Source: Yamagishiella unicocca (taxonomy: Eukaryota > Chlorophyta > Chlorophyceae > Chlamydomonadales > Volvocaceae). From it: a stretch of 64,000 bases of DNA. Position numbers and translations under genes: made by a program. The notes under the pieces were generated by a model. That model ran no database searches. It saw only the letters and a program-made list of their open reading frames with translations, and was not told the origin of the DNA. This document shows positions 1 through 9,159 of this stretch, piece by piece. How positions within the stretch are numbered: position 1 is the stretch's first letter; each line of letters opens with the position of its first letter. Where the stretch lies: positions 1-64,000 of the forward strand of contig BDSL01000013.1 of assembly GCA_003116995.1 (NCBI GenBank), read 5' to 3'.

Positions 1-985
1 CGAGGGCGAGGCGAGGGCGAGGGCGAGGGCGAGGGCGAGGGCGAGGGCGAGGGGGCGAGGGCGAGGGCGAGGGCGAGGGCGAGGGCGAGGGCGAGGGCGA
101 GGGCGAGGGCGAGGGCGAGGGGCGAGGGCGAGGGCGAGGGCGAGGGCGAGGGCGAGGGCGAGGGCGAGGGCGAGGGCGAGGGCGAGGGCGAGGGCGAGGG
201 CGAGGGCGAGGGCGAGGGCGAGGGGCGAGGGCGAGGGCGAGGGCGAGGGCGAGGGCGAGGGCGAGGGCGAGGGCGAGGGCGAGGGCGAGGGCGAGGGCGA
301 GGGCGAGGGCGAGGGCGAGGGCGAGGGCGAGGGCGAGGGGCGAGGGCGAGGGCGAGGGGCGAGGGCGAGGGCGAGGGCGAGGGCGAGGGCGAGGGCGAGG
401 GCGAGGGCGAGGGCGAGGGCGAGGGCGAGGGCGAGGGCGAGGGCGAGGGCGAGGGCGAGGGCGAGGGCGAGGGCGAGGGCGAGGGCGAGGGCGAGGGCGA
501 GGGCGAGGGCGAGGGGCGAGGGGCGAGGGCGAGGGGCGAGGGCGAGGGCGAGGGCGAGGGCGAGGGCGAGGGCGAGGGCGAGGGCGAGGGCGAGGGCGAG
601 GGCGAGGGCGAGGGCGAGGGCGAGGGGCGAGGGCGAGGGCGAGGGCGAGGGCGAGGGCGAGGGCGAGGGCGAGGGCGAGGGCGAGGGCGAGGGCGAGGGC
701 GAGGGCGAGGGCGAGGGCGAGGGCGAGGGCGAGGGCGAGGGCGAGGGCGAGGGCGAGGGCGAGGGCGAGGGCGAGGGCGAGGGCGAGGGCGAGGGCGAGG
801 GCGAGGGCGAGGGCGGGGGGGCGAGGGCGAGGGCGAGGGCGAGGGCGAGGGCGAGGGCGAGGGCGAGGGCGAGGGGCGAGGGCGAGGGCGAGGGCGGGCG
901 AGGGCGAGGGCGAGGGCGAGGGCGAGGGCGAGGCGAGGGCGAGGGCGAGGGGGGCGAGGGGCGAGGGCGAGGGGCGAGGGCGAGG
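1..985. repeat. GAGGGC hexamer satellite array
   Basis: Nearly pure head-to-tail array of the 6-mer GAGGGC, with scattered 7-mer variants (GAGGGGC) and a few deletions. It begins at the window edge, so its true length is unknown. All G-runs are on the plus strand. The same hexamer reappears as a short run at 5269-5290, on the far side of the RT element. No coding function is likely; reading frames through it are repeat translations. Confidence 0.97.
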
Positions 986-1382
986 GTGTAGGGGGGTGGG
1001 TGTGTATGGGTGGGTGGGTGGGTGGGTGGGTATAGGGGGTAGTGGGGGGTTGGGTATAGGGGGGTGTGGTGGTGGGGTGGGTATGGGTGGGTATGGGTGG
1101 GTTTGGGTGGGTATGGGTGGGTATGGGTGGGTATGGGTGGGTATGGGTGGGTATGGGTGGGTATGGGTGGGTTTGGGTAGGTATTGGTGTGTATGGGTGG
1201 GTGGGTGTGTATGGGGGATGGGGGGGTGGGTACAGGGGGGTGTGGGGGGATGGGTATAGGGGTGTGTGTGGGGGGTGGGTATGGGTGGGTATGGGTGGGT
1301 ATGGGTGGGTATGGGTGGGTATGGGGCGGTTGGTGGGCTTGGGGGGGCTGGGTGTGTATGGGTGTGTATGGGGGGGTATGGG
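986..1382. repeat. GGGTATGGGTG-type minisatellite, left arm
   Basis: Degenerate tandem array built from GGGTATGGGTG and GGGTGTGTATG units, following the hexamer array directly. The purest stretch is about 1080-1180, and it ends at the TATAAATGCTGAGCT motif at 1383-1400. The same family, in the same orientation, returns at 4774-5254 on the other side of the RT element. The unit is not the Chlamydomonas telomere repeat TTTTAGGG. Confidence 0.95.
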
Positions 1383-2485
1383 TTCTATAAATGCTGAGCT
1401 GAGCCGCGAAGGAGACGGAGCGCAAAGAGACCAAGGAATCCGGAGGCAAGGCGAGGCGTCAATAGTTACCGAAAGAAGCCCAGAGTGTGTCCACGAGCAG
1501 CCAGAATTCCGATTATGTAGACGCTGTCCGCGCAGCGCTCCGGCAACCAGAAGGACGGTGGCGGGCGGCTGAGCTCCAGTAGCGACCCTAACAACCGACG
1601 CCGCGCTGCGGCGGCGTAGGCTTGGCGCGAAGCTCCGACAACGACTAAGCCTAAGTACCTAGTAACCTATCCTAGTGCGCAAAGCAGGGGTATATGTAAC
1701 AACATCGCGTGCAATGCCAGTAACAGACAGAGTGCCCAGCACAGGAATCCCAGCCCATGCCAAATGCGAGGAAACTGACCTGGGAAGGAGAGGAAGAAGG
1801 ACCAGGCGAAGCAGCAGAAGGTTAGCGTTAGGTTGAAGAGCGAAGGAGACATGCGGGGCGGATGAAAAGGCAGGGACACACGTGAACGCGCCGCGGCTAC
1901 GGAAGAGTGGTTTAGTAAGGCATTGTTAGTAAAAGAAATGAGGATAAACGCGAAGAAGTGGTATAAGTGCATGCAATGCAGCGTGCAGTACAGCGACCAC
2001 AGGCAGGCGTGCAAGTGCGACGTGACGCGGTGTGATGCGGTGTGGTGCGGTAAGGTGCTGAATGATGCGGTGATGCGATGGGGCCGGCGGGCGGGCTCGC
2101 AGAGAGCACCCCACCACGCCGGGTGTCCCAAGTGGGTCTGCGCATAGATCCCACCGGGGGAAGGCGGGAGACGGGTGCATGCACATGCCGTGGGGGAGGT
2201 CGGCCAGGCGGTATCAGGGCGGGCGCAGCCGAGGCTTGCGGGTCCCGTGGTGAGTGTCATCTACCGCTGGGGGGTGCGTGTGTTGGTGGGCGGGCACTGG
2301 CACGGTGGCGGGCGGGGAAGGGCCCGGTAATAGTAGTCGTAGTCATAGGAGTAGACGGTGACGTAGTAGACAAGTAGACGTAGTTGTAGTCGGAGACGTA
2401 GTAGACAAGTAGACGTAGTAGTAGTCGGAGGCGTAGTAGGAGTCATAGTACGAAGGGGGTAGCAGGCGGGGCAAGGGGGGGGGTG
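1383..2485 (-). other. 3' flank/UTR of the RT element
   Basis: This is the 1.1 kb between the RT stop codon and the left minisatellite. Read on the RT strand it would be the element's 3' untranslated end. I see no convincing protein in it. It contains a direct repeat cluster at about 2330-2445. Its outer edge (1383-1400, TTCTATAAATGCTGAGCT on plus) recurs almost exactly at 50586-50603, which supports it as the 3' terminus of a repeated family. The exact element boundary is not proven. Confidence 0.5.
2330..2445. repeat. Short tandem/direct repeats, GTAGTAGAC type
   Basis: Units such as GACGTAGTAGACAAGTAGAC occur at least twice, surrounded by GTAGTCGTAGT-like triplet runs. It lies in the 3' flank of the RT gene, just past its stop codon. 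Short repeats near the 3' end are common in Penelope-like and other retroelements; whether this one has a role here is unknown. Confidence 0.75.
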
Positions 2486-4738
2486 CTAACCGGGCGGGCC
2501 TGCAGCCGGAAGCGGGGCCGACAGATGACGGACGGCGAGGCGGATCCGGACGGACAAGGCGATGTTGGGACGGCGGCGGTGCAGCCAGTAGGCGGTGGGG
2601 TGCCGGGCGCAAAGGTCATCACTGGCAGCTAGCAGGCGGTGTAGTGGGTAGCCGTTGGCAGCGAGGGCGAGTATGACACGCGCTACCTCCTGGACGAAAT
2701 TGTCGACATCTAGGATGATGAACCGAAGGCGTTGAAACTGGCTCGTAAAGATGTTGCGCTTGGCTGCTTCGTTGACGTTGGACGACATGTGGACGAAGCG
2801 GCTGAGGCGGACACTCATGAAGGCGGGCTGCTCCCGCTTGTCATACAGCCGTGTGGTGAAGCGGCTGCACTGGCGGCCACCCACTGTGATGGGCTGGTGG
2901 ACTAAGAGGATGTCAAGGAAGGGGAACTGGTCCGCGGGCAGGTGGGGGTGGTGTTGGGCCGGGATGTCAAGGACGTCGGGGTAGAGGCCATGCAAGCCCG
3001 AGGGGTGCTGATACGCCAGCGGCAGGAACTGGACGAGGAGGGGGTTGTTGAGGGCGGCGAGGTCGTCCAGAAAACGCTTGGTGAAGCGGAAGTGCTCGAG
3101 GATAGCACGACCTGCGGCGTCCACGTGGTGGTATTGCAGCAGGAATTGGTATTCGAACCAGCCCAGGAAGAGGTTAGCGATGAACGGCGCCGGTGGGATG
3201 CCCATGGGGATGCCACAGACTTGTTGAACGAGGTACGCTCCGAAATGCACGAAGGCGGTGTCCAGGATGGTCCCGAAGAAGGCGAGGAGGTCAGCGGAAG
3301 ATAGATAGCGGATGGTGCTGTCGGCATGGGCCACCACGCGTTGGGCAGGTGCGCGATCGCTCCAGAGGACATGGTGGGAAGGCAGGGAGTGGTCGTCCCC
3401 GGGTGGTGCGGCTCTTGTAGTAATCTGGATGCTGCGAGCGCCCACGTGTTGATAGCAGGCCGTAGTCAAGGCGTGGAAAGTGTCCCGTAGCAGTTGGTGG
3501 GGGATGTTGGTGTAGAGGCGAGTGAAGTCATGCATTTGAGGTGCCGTGAAGCCAGGGGAGTCGACGTCGAACTGCTGCGCATTGTACTGGTGAAGCATCT
3601 GGATGACATCAGCCGAGTTGAGGCAGAACCAGGGGGCGAAGCCATCGGGCAGGGTTGCACGCCAGAGGTCTGCGAACGTCTGGGAGAGCAGGGCGCAAAC
3701 CTTGACGGCGAGGCGGCCGGTGAGGGAGGAGGGGCAGTTGTGGGAACAGCGGAGGAACCGCATCGTGCGGGGCGTCTTGTGCATCTTGACAGTGCCGCTG
3801 TAGTAGGCATCCGGGGCGTCGGGCGGGTAGACGAGGTCCAGGTGGGCGACGGCGGCATTGGCGGCGGCAAGGCCCGCATTGCGGTCAGCGACGGAGCGGG
3901 GTTGGTAGTATTGCGGATTGGAAGTGAGGTCGGCCATGACCGTGGCGGCGTAGAACTTGGGGCAGATGAGCTGGAAGGTGGCCGCACTCTTGTCCGTGAC
4001 TGAAATGACGAAGGTGCGCTGGAGGTGGCCGAGCGTAGTCATATCGCCATCGGAGAGGATCATCCAGCGGAAGCCGTCGATGGGGGAGGCGACCAGGTGG
4101 TGCCGGAGGAGGTCGACGAACATGTTGGCCCAGTCGCTGAGAGCTCCAGGGGTCAGATGGGCGGCGGTTTCACGGGTGCGCGCATACCGGTGTGCAGCGG
4201 CCTGGACGGCCTCCAGCACGGCGGAACGGGGCGGGGACGGACGGTGGGCGCGGTAGCGAGCGCCGGCCCGCCAGAACCACAGGAGGCGGTCCGTTAGCAC
4301 GGCGGTGGAGGGGTCCGTAGTCATGACGTGCGTCGAGCCCTGCGGGATCATATCCGGGTGATTGGGGCACGAACACGGCGCCGCCTGGATGCGGGCGAAG
4401 CGCTCCGGGGTTATATGGCGGGCGGTGGAGGCGGTGTTGGCGAAGAGGACGTACAGCGGGTCACCTTTGGTCCAGTGGACGAGGGGGACGTCGGGGAGGC
4501 CGTCGGGGACGGTGGCGAGGAGCGCAGGGTGTCGAAGGAGGTGGCCGAGGGAGGGGCCGGGCAGCCACTGGCGGAGCGGGTGGGGCAACCAAAGCTTCTC
4601 CTTGAAGTTGGGTAGGGGCCGGCGGTGAGCAGTGGCGTCGGCGGTGAGGATGGCGCTGAAGAGGCGGAGGAGGTCAGAGGCACAGGCGGCCGAAAGGCTG
4701 AGTACGTCGGGGGAGTAGAAGGTGAGGTGCGCATACAA
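2486..4738 (-). mobile_element. Penelope-like reverse transcriptase ORF, no endonuclease, likely 5'-truncated
   Basis: Uninterrupted 750-codon frame for a reverse transcriptase (cDNA synthesis of a retroelement). Visible motifs: an upstream CSCPNHP cysteine motif near residue 122; a KMHKTPRTMRF segment near 318 in the place of the PLE K-x-H-K-P motif; motif A DFTRLYTNIP with catalytic Asp at about 404; motif B GIPMGIPPAPFIANLF at about 509-524; motif C RFLDDL with the Asp pair at about 558-559; FPFLDILL at about 605; and a thumb-like region with ANGYP near 695. The LYTNIP and GIPMG pattern is typical of Penelope-like elements. No GIY-YIG endonuclease is seen; the protein ends about 50 residues after the thumb. 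The first codon of the counted frame is TTG, and the frame runs in open from the minisatellite with no ATG, so the 5' end is probably missing. All catalytic residues are present, with no stop or frameshift. It could also be an unusual related RT family. Confidence 0.82.
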
Positions 4739-4773
4739 GGCGTGGACCGTGCGGATGGCGATGGCGGATGCGG

Positions 4774-5254
4774 GGGGTATGGGGGGTATGGGTGTGTATG
4801 GGTGTGTATGGGGGGGTATGGGGGGGTATGGGAGGGTATGGGTGGGTATGGGTGGGTATGGGGCGGTGGGTGCGGTGGGTGGGCTTGGGGGGCTGGGTGG
4901 GTATGGGTGTGTATGGGTGGGTATGGGTGTGTATGGGTGTGTATGGGTGTGTATGGGTGTGTATGGGTGTGTATGGGGGGTATGGGTGTGTATGGGGGGT
5001 ATGGGTGTGTATGGGGGGGTATGGGTGTGTATGGGGGATGGGCGGGTGGGTTTGTATGGGGGGGGCGGGTGGGTGTGTATGTGGGGATGGGTGGGTGGGG
5101 GGTTGGGGGGTGGGTGTGTATGGGGATGTGTGTGGATGGTTATAGGGGTGTGTGGGAGGGTGGGTATAGGGGGATTTGGAATGGTAGGTATAGAGGGGTG
5201 GGGTGGGGTGGGGTGGGGTGGGTATGGGTGTGTATGGATGGGTATTGGGGCGCA
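4774..5254. repeat. GGGTATGGGTGTG minisatellite, right arm
   Basis: Tandem GGGTATGGGTGTGTATGGG-type units, same family and orientation as 986-1382. It starts about 35 bp outside the first counted codon of the RT frame. Degenerate variants (GGGTGGGG, GGTATAGGGG) lie toward the right edge. The long proline/threonine/tyrosine frames crossing it on minus are only repeat translations. Confidence 0.95.
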
Positions 5255-5268
5255 TGGTCGGCGGACAG

Positions 5269-5290
5269 CGAGGGCGAGGGCGAGGGCGAG
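5269..5290. repeat. Short GAGGGC hexamer run, right of the element
   Basis: About three and a half copies of the same hexamer that fills 1-985, directly after the right minisatellite. Just before it (5249-5267) is a copy of GGCGCATGGTCGTCGGACA, a motif also found in introns at 36062 and 51152. Confidence 0.85.
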
Positions 5291-5459
5291 TTGCGTTGCC
5301 CAAGCATTTTTACTGTGCGGGTCGATCCTAGGACCTTAGGGTCTCAATGGCTGGTCTCGATACTAATTGTAGCAGGCGAGCAGCCAAAGGCTTATCGAGA
5401 TGCTGGGAGAGCGCATTGCGCGCTTAGGGTGTGTTTGCAAGGGTCGTACACCTGCTACA

Positions 5460-5534
5460 GGGCCATGGGGCCATGGGGCCATGGGGCCATGGGGCCATGG
5501 GGCCATGGGGCCATGGGGCCATGGGGCCATGGGG
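5460..5534. repeat. CCATGGGG octamer array
   Basis: About nine perfect copies of the 8-mer GGGGCCAT (CCATGGGG). The unit contains the palindrome CCATGG, so each strand can form repeated short hairpins, and frames on both strands read as Gly-His-Gly-Ala-Met-Gly-Pro-Trp style repeats. No coding role is inferred. Confidence 0.96.
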
Positions 5535-6590
5535 CAGGATTGCCGAAGTCGCGCCGCACTGTCGTGGGGACCGGAGCCCAGACTCACGCCCATATGCCCG
5601 CAGACAAGAACGCAATGGACAGGCCAAACGCTAGCATCTTTCCTAACCAGCTGTTGAACTCACCTGGCCAGAGCGTGCGGCGACGGCGGTCGGCGCGATG
5701 CATGCCGGCAAGGACCACCGTCGGGCGTCAGCAATGGCAGTCGGAGACTGAACGGGTTGGTAGGGGCCAAAGCTAGGAAGGAGCCCGGCGGCGCGGCGAA
5801 AGAGAACACGGCTGTGGAGCGCATGCATGTGGATGAGTGTACGGCACTATGGCGGTATCCGGCGGTTAGTCGAGTTAGGGAAGGGGAAGGAGGGTCGTGT
5901 GGGTGCTTGCAATGGACGGGAAGATGTGGGGCAAGGGAGGCGTGCAGGCTAGCAGCAAGGGGTGGGCAGACACAGAGGAGATGGGGATGACAGTGCGCGG
6001 TCCGTGCGACGGATCCCCACAGCACTGCCACAGCGAGCACGGCGTCGTTACAGTGCTTTGCCGGCGGCGACGCGGCGAGGGATAGGGGACCGCACGATCC
6101 AGGCGGGTGTAGGGGGATGTGATAGGGGACCGTGTGCGGATGGCAGGTGTGCCTGTGCATGGAGGGCGGGGGGGTAAGAAAAATAGATTCGGAGGCGGGC
6201 ACCTGGGGATGGGTAGAGTTTGCTGGTGGTGTTACGGGCGCGGCTGGGGGCGGGGTATGTTGGGCTGGCTAAGAGGGATGGGCGTGGAGGAGGAGGGGGA
6301 GGCGGTGCCAGGATGGGGTGCCGAGAAAGGCGGTGGCGGGTCGATCTGGTAGTCCTGGGGTCGTTACAAGTGAGGTCCCGGTGCCGAAACGAGGGGGGGT
6401 TGGGGGGCCGACTTGTTGCGCCACTTTACCACCTTCTGCCAGCCCTGATTCACCTTCCACCGACCCCGCCGCCGCCACTGCTGCCACTACCAACGCATCT
6501 GCAGCCCCAAGCGCACCCGCTCGTCCTCCAAGCCACTTGCAGCTCCAAGCGCACTTGTCCTCCAAGCCATCGCGGCGGTGTTGGCCTGGC
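5535..6590. other. No recognised gene
   Basis: I see no conserved protein or RNA here. Frames on both strands are short, repeat-free and unlike known families. A transit-peptide-like Ser/Ala/Pro-rich frame on plus at about 6360-6590 could belong to the doubtful gene that follows. Confidence 0.5.
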
Positions 6591-6599
6591 GCTTTCCAC

Positions 6600-7247
6600 C
6601 GACTCCATTTCGGGTACCAACGAAGAGAAGCGGATGCGGGCCGCGGCGGTGTCATGCCTGGGCATGCTGCTGGCTTGCGCCCACGCGGACGGCGGCGCCC
6701 CTCCAGAGCTCCTGGTTGACCTGCCCTCCGTTCCGCCAATGCCCGTCAATCCGCCGCGCTGACGGCCTGCGCCTGGCTGCGATGCACGAAGCGCAGCTCT
6801 GGCTGTTGCGGCCACCGCAGCCGCCACAGCCCCAGCAGCAGCCGCAGGCGGAGCTGCAGCAAGGCAGCGCAGGCCTTGTAGGCGCTCGCCAGGCAACGAC
6901 TTGTACGGCATCGCTAGCGCCAGCGTCGCTGGAACCGAAAACCATACGAATGGAGTCAGCGCCGCGGCGGTGAGGCCACGCTAGTGCCATGGCGCTTCAA
7001 GGCGGCGTTCTGCCAGGAGCTGCCAACCCTGTGGACCTTGGTGACGGTGGCAGCGGACTCTCTGCCATCAGCCGCCTGCACGTGCTCCGAGCGATGGGGC
7101 CGCAGCCAGCTGGCTCCGCAGCTGCTGCCGAACGTGCCGCCGCTGCTGCAGGATGTGTGCCGCTGGGCGACGCTCGCCGACCCGCGGGTCAGGCAGGCCA
7201 CCGAGTGGTGCGCCTCCACGCTTTCTTGGTCTGGGCGGAGGGGCTAA
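6600..7247 (+). CDS. Possible HEAT/ARM-like gene fragment, unrecognised
   Basis: Two plus-strand segments have a protein-like look. One is about 6600-6762, with EEKRMRAAAVSCLGMLLACA, which resembles the start of a HEAT-repeat helix. The other is about 6990-7247, with LPNVPPLLQDVCRWATLADP and amphipathic helical spacing. They are in different frames separated by Gln/Pro-rich sequence and could be exons of one gene or remnants. No family assignment is possible, and no clean start, stop or splice chain was found. A degraded gene copy or chance frames are real alternatives. Confidence 0.22.
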
Positions 7248-7249
7248 TG

Positions 7250-9159
7250 CCCAACTGCTTAAGCAGGTGGGGAGGGGACGGAGCCTGCGAGGCGCCATTG
7301 CCATTGTGAACGGCACCGTGCAGGTCGCCGGTGACATCGCGCGGGCGGTTTGGATCGTACGGCGGCCGCTGGGCCACCAGTAGCTTCTGCGCCCGTTGCG
7401 CGCGCTGATGGCGACCCAGGCGCAGGACACCTCCGCCGCGAACAGCAACACCGCCATCGGCAGCAGCAACTACCACGATGCAGCAGCCACCGGTGAGGAT
7501 GGGTGCTTGGCCGTACACGCAGATGATGGTGGTGACTGCAGCCGGTTTCATCTCGCCGGGCGTGCTGTACATTGCTGCATGCGATAAGGACGCCGTGAAA
7601 GTGGTTGCACCGCCGGGGACTGAAGATGATGGCGCCAATGCGTCTGGGGTGCGTGAGGGCGCAACACATGACCTCCTCGTGACAGATGGAATGCTCCAGG
7701 TAAGGGCAGGTGCTGCCTCCGGAGCCAGTCCCCAGCGCAGGCAACCCCGCCGTGGTGGACCAGCAGGCCAGATGGTATGGGTGCCTGCGACAGAGGGGCT
7801 AAGGTGAAAACGCTGAGTGAAATGCCTGGCGGTCCATGAGCATCGTAACCCCCGGGTCAGGGCAGTGAGGTAGGTAGTAGTGTAACTGTTACAGCCAGGT
7901 GCTGTGGGGATGCTAGGGGTTGGATTCTTGAATAGGCAGGTGCTATGTGATTGATTACCAGGGCGAGAGGTCGGCTGAGGCTCCAAGACCTGGGTTCGGG
8001 GAGAAGGGTTGCGTACATGTGTTCTTAGGGTGGAAGCACTGCGGGTGCGATTGTAGTAATAGTGACTGTTGTTGCTGCCTGGCGACTTCCCTTTCCTTCA
8101 TGTGTTATTTTAGTCTCCATGTGCAAGATGGCTTACCCTCTGGTCTGGAGCCCATTGTAACAGTTATTAACCAAGCACAACAGAGCCTCAGGCTATCCTT
8201 GCCTATGCCTTCCTGTACACCGACATACTCCCCATTGCCACCGTCCCTTTGCTTCCACATAACATATTGCAAAGTCGAGAATGAGTCAACACAAAACATT
8301 GCTGTCGGCTTTCAGCTGTTTAGGTCCATATCTGCACCATCTTGCCCGATGCATGCCTTCGCTGCCCCTGCACTCGTTCGCGCAAACGTAACAACTCGAA
8401 TGACAGCACACAGCAAAGAATGAGGTGACAAACGAACAGCGGCGAAGCTGAAGTAGTAAAAACATCCCTGCGGGAAGGAAACATGTATGCCAAGCGTCGA
8501 AGGCCCCACTTGATGGCGAACAGCATCCTAAACGATGTGATGACAGCTGTCGGCTCAGGAGACAATCGATTTCCGTTCAGCACAGCAGGCTATACAACAC
8601 ACTACTTTGTAAGCTTCGGTCCATAAACAGCCACAAAACAACAACTGTTTCAGGTATACGAAGTGAAAAGCAACATGTTGCACAGAGACCATCAGTATCA
8701 TTACCCAACAGTGCCTCTATTAGGGTTGATTCCCCACAAAACACGACACGAATGGAAAAATGTTTTGATGACACAGGCCGCGAGGGCCTATAGCAGCTGC
8801 ACTCATGACTAAACCAGAAGCGCCACATCGCCGCTCACAGGCGCGGTGCAGCGCGGTGCGCGGATAAAACACATAACCATGTGAAACACTGCCATTCGTT
8901 CAAGACCCACACAGGAGACACCCTCCTCGACCATCCATGCATACCCAAGCAGCCGAAGCAGCAGCCCCATCCATGCATACCCAGCGTACATGCTCATCTG
9001 CCGCACGTCAGGACATGGGATCCGAGACGCTGATAGCTACGGAAGACATGGCGAAGCGCACCAAGTCACCAGCATGCACTGCAGCCGGGCTGATGAGGAT
9101 CGACCTCATATTTCCTACAGGGGCTGCCATCGGCAGGTGCAGTGACTGCTCAACGGCGC
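7250..9159. other. Mostly non-coding; includes the XRN1 3' flank
   Basis: No recognisable protein. Base composition falls in 8000-8900 compared with the coding regions, as expected for untranslated or intergenic DNA. The right part should include the 3' UTR of XRN1, whose stop codon is at 9160. I did not find a minus-strand TGTAA close to that stop, so the 3' end of the transcript is not placed. Confidence 0.5.

Noticed and set aside
1..985. Telomere or CRISPR array
   Set aside because: The unit GAGGGC is not TTTTAGGG, and there are no spacers, so it is a simple satellite.
996..1572. Gly/Tyr/Trp-rich frames on plus
   Set aside because: They are translations of the minisatellite and have no conserved family.
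4674..5303. Thr/Pro/His-rich 209-codon minus frame
   Set aside because: Repeat translation across the right minisatellite; overlapping frames are equally open.
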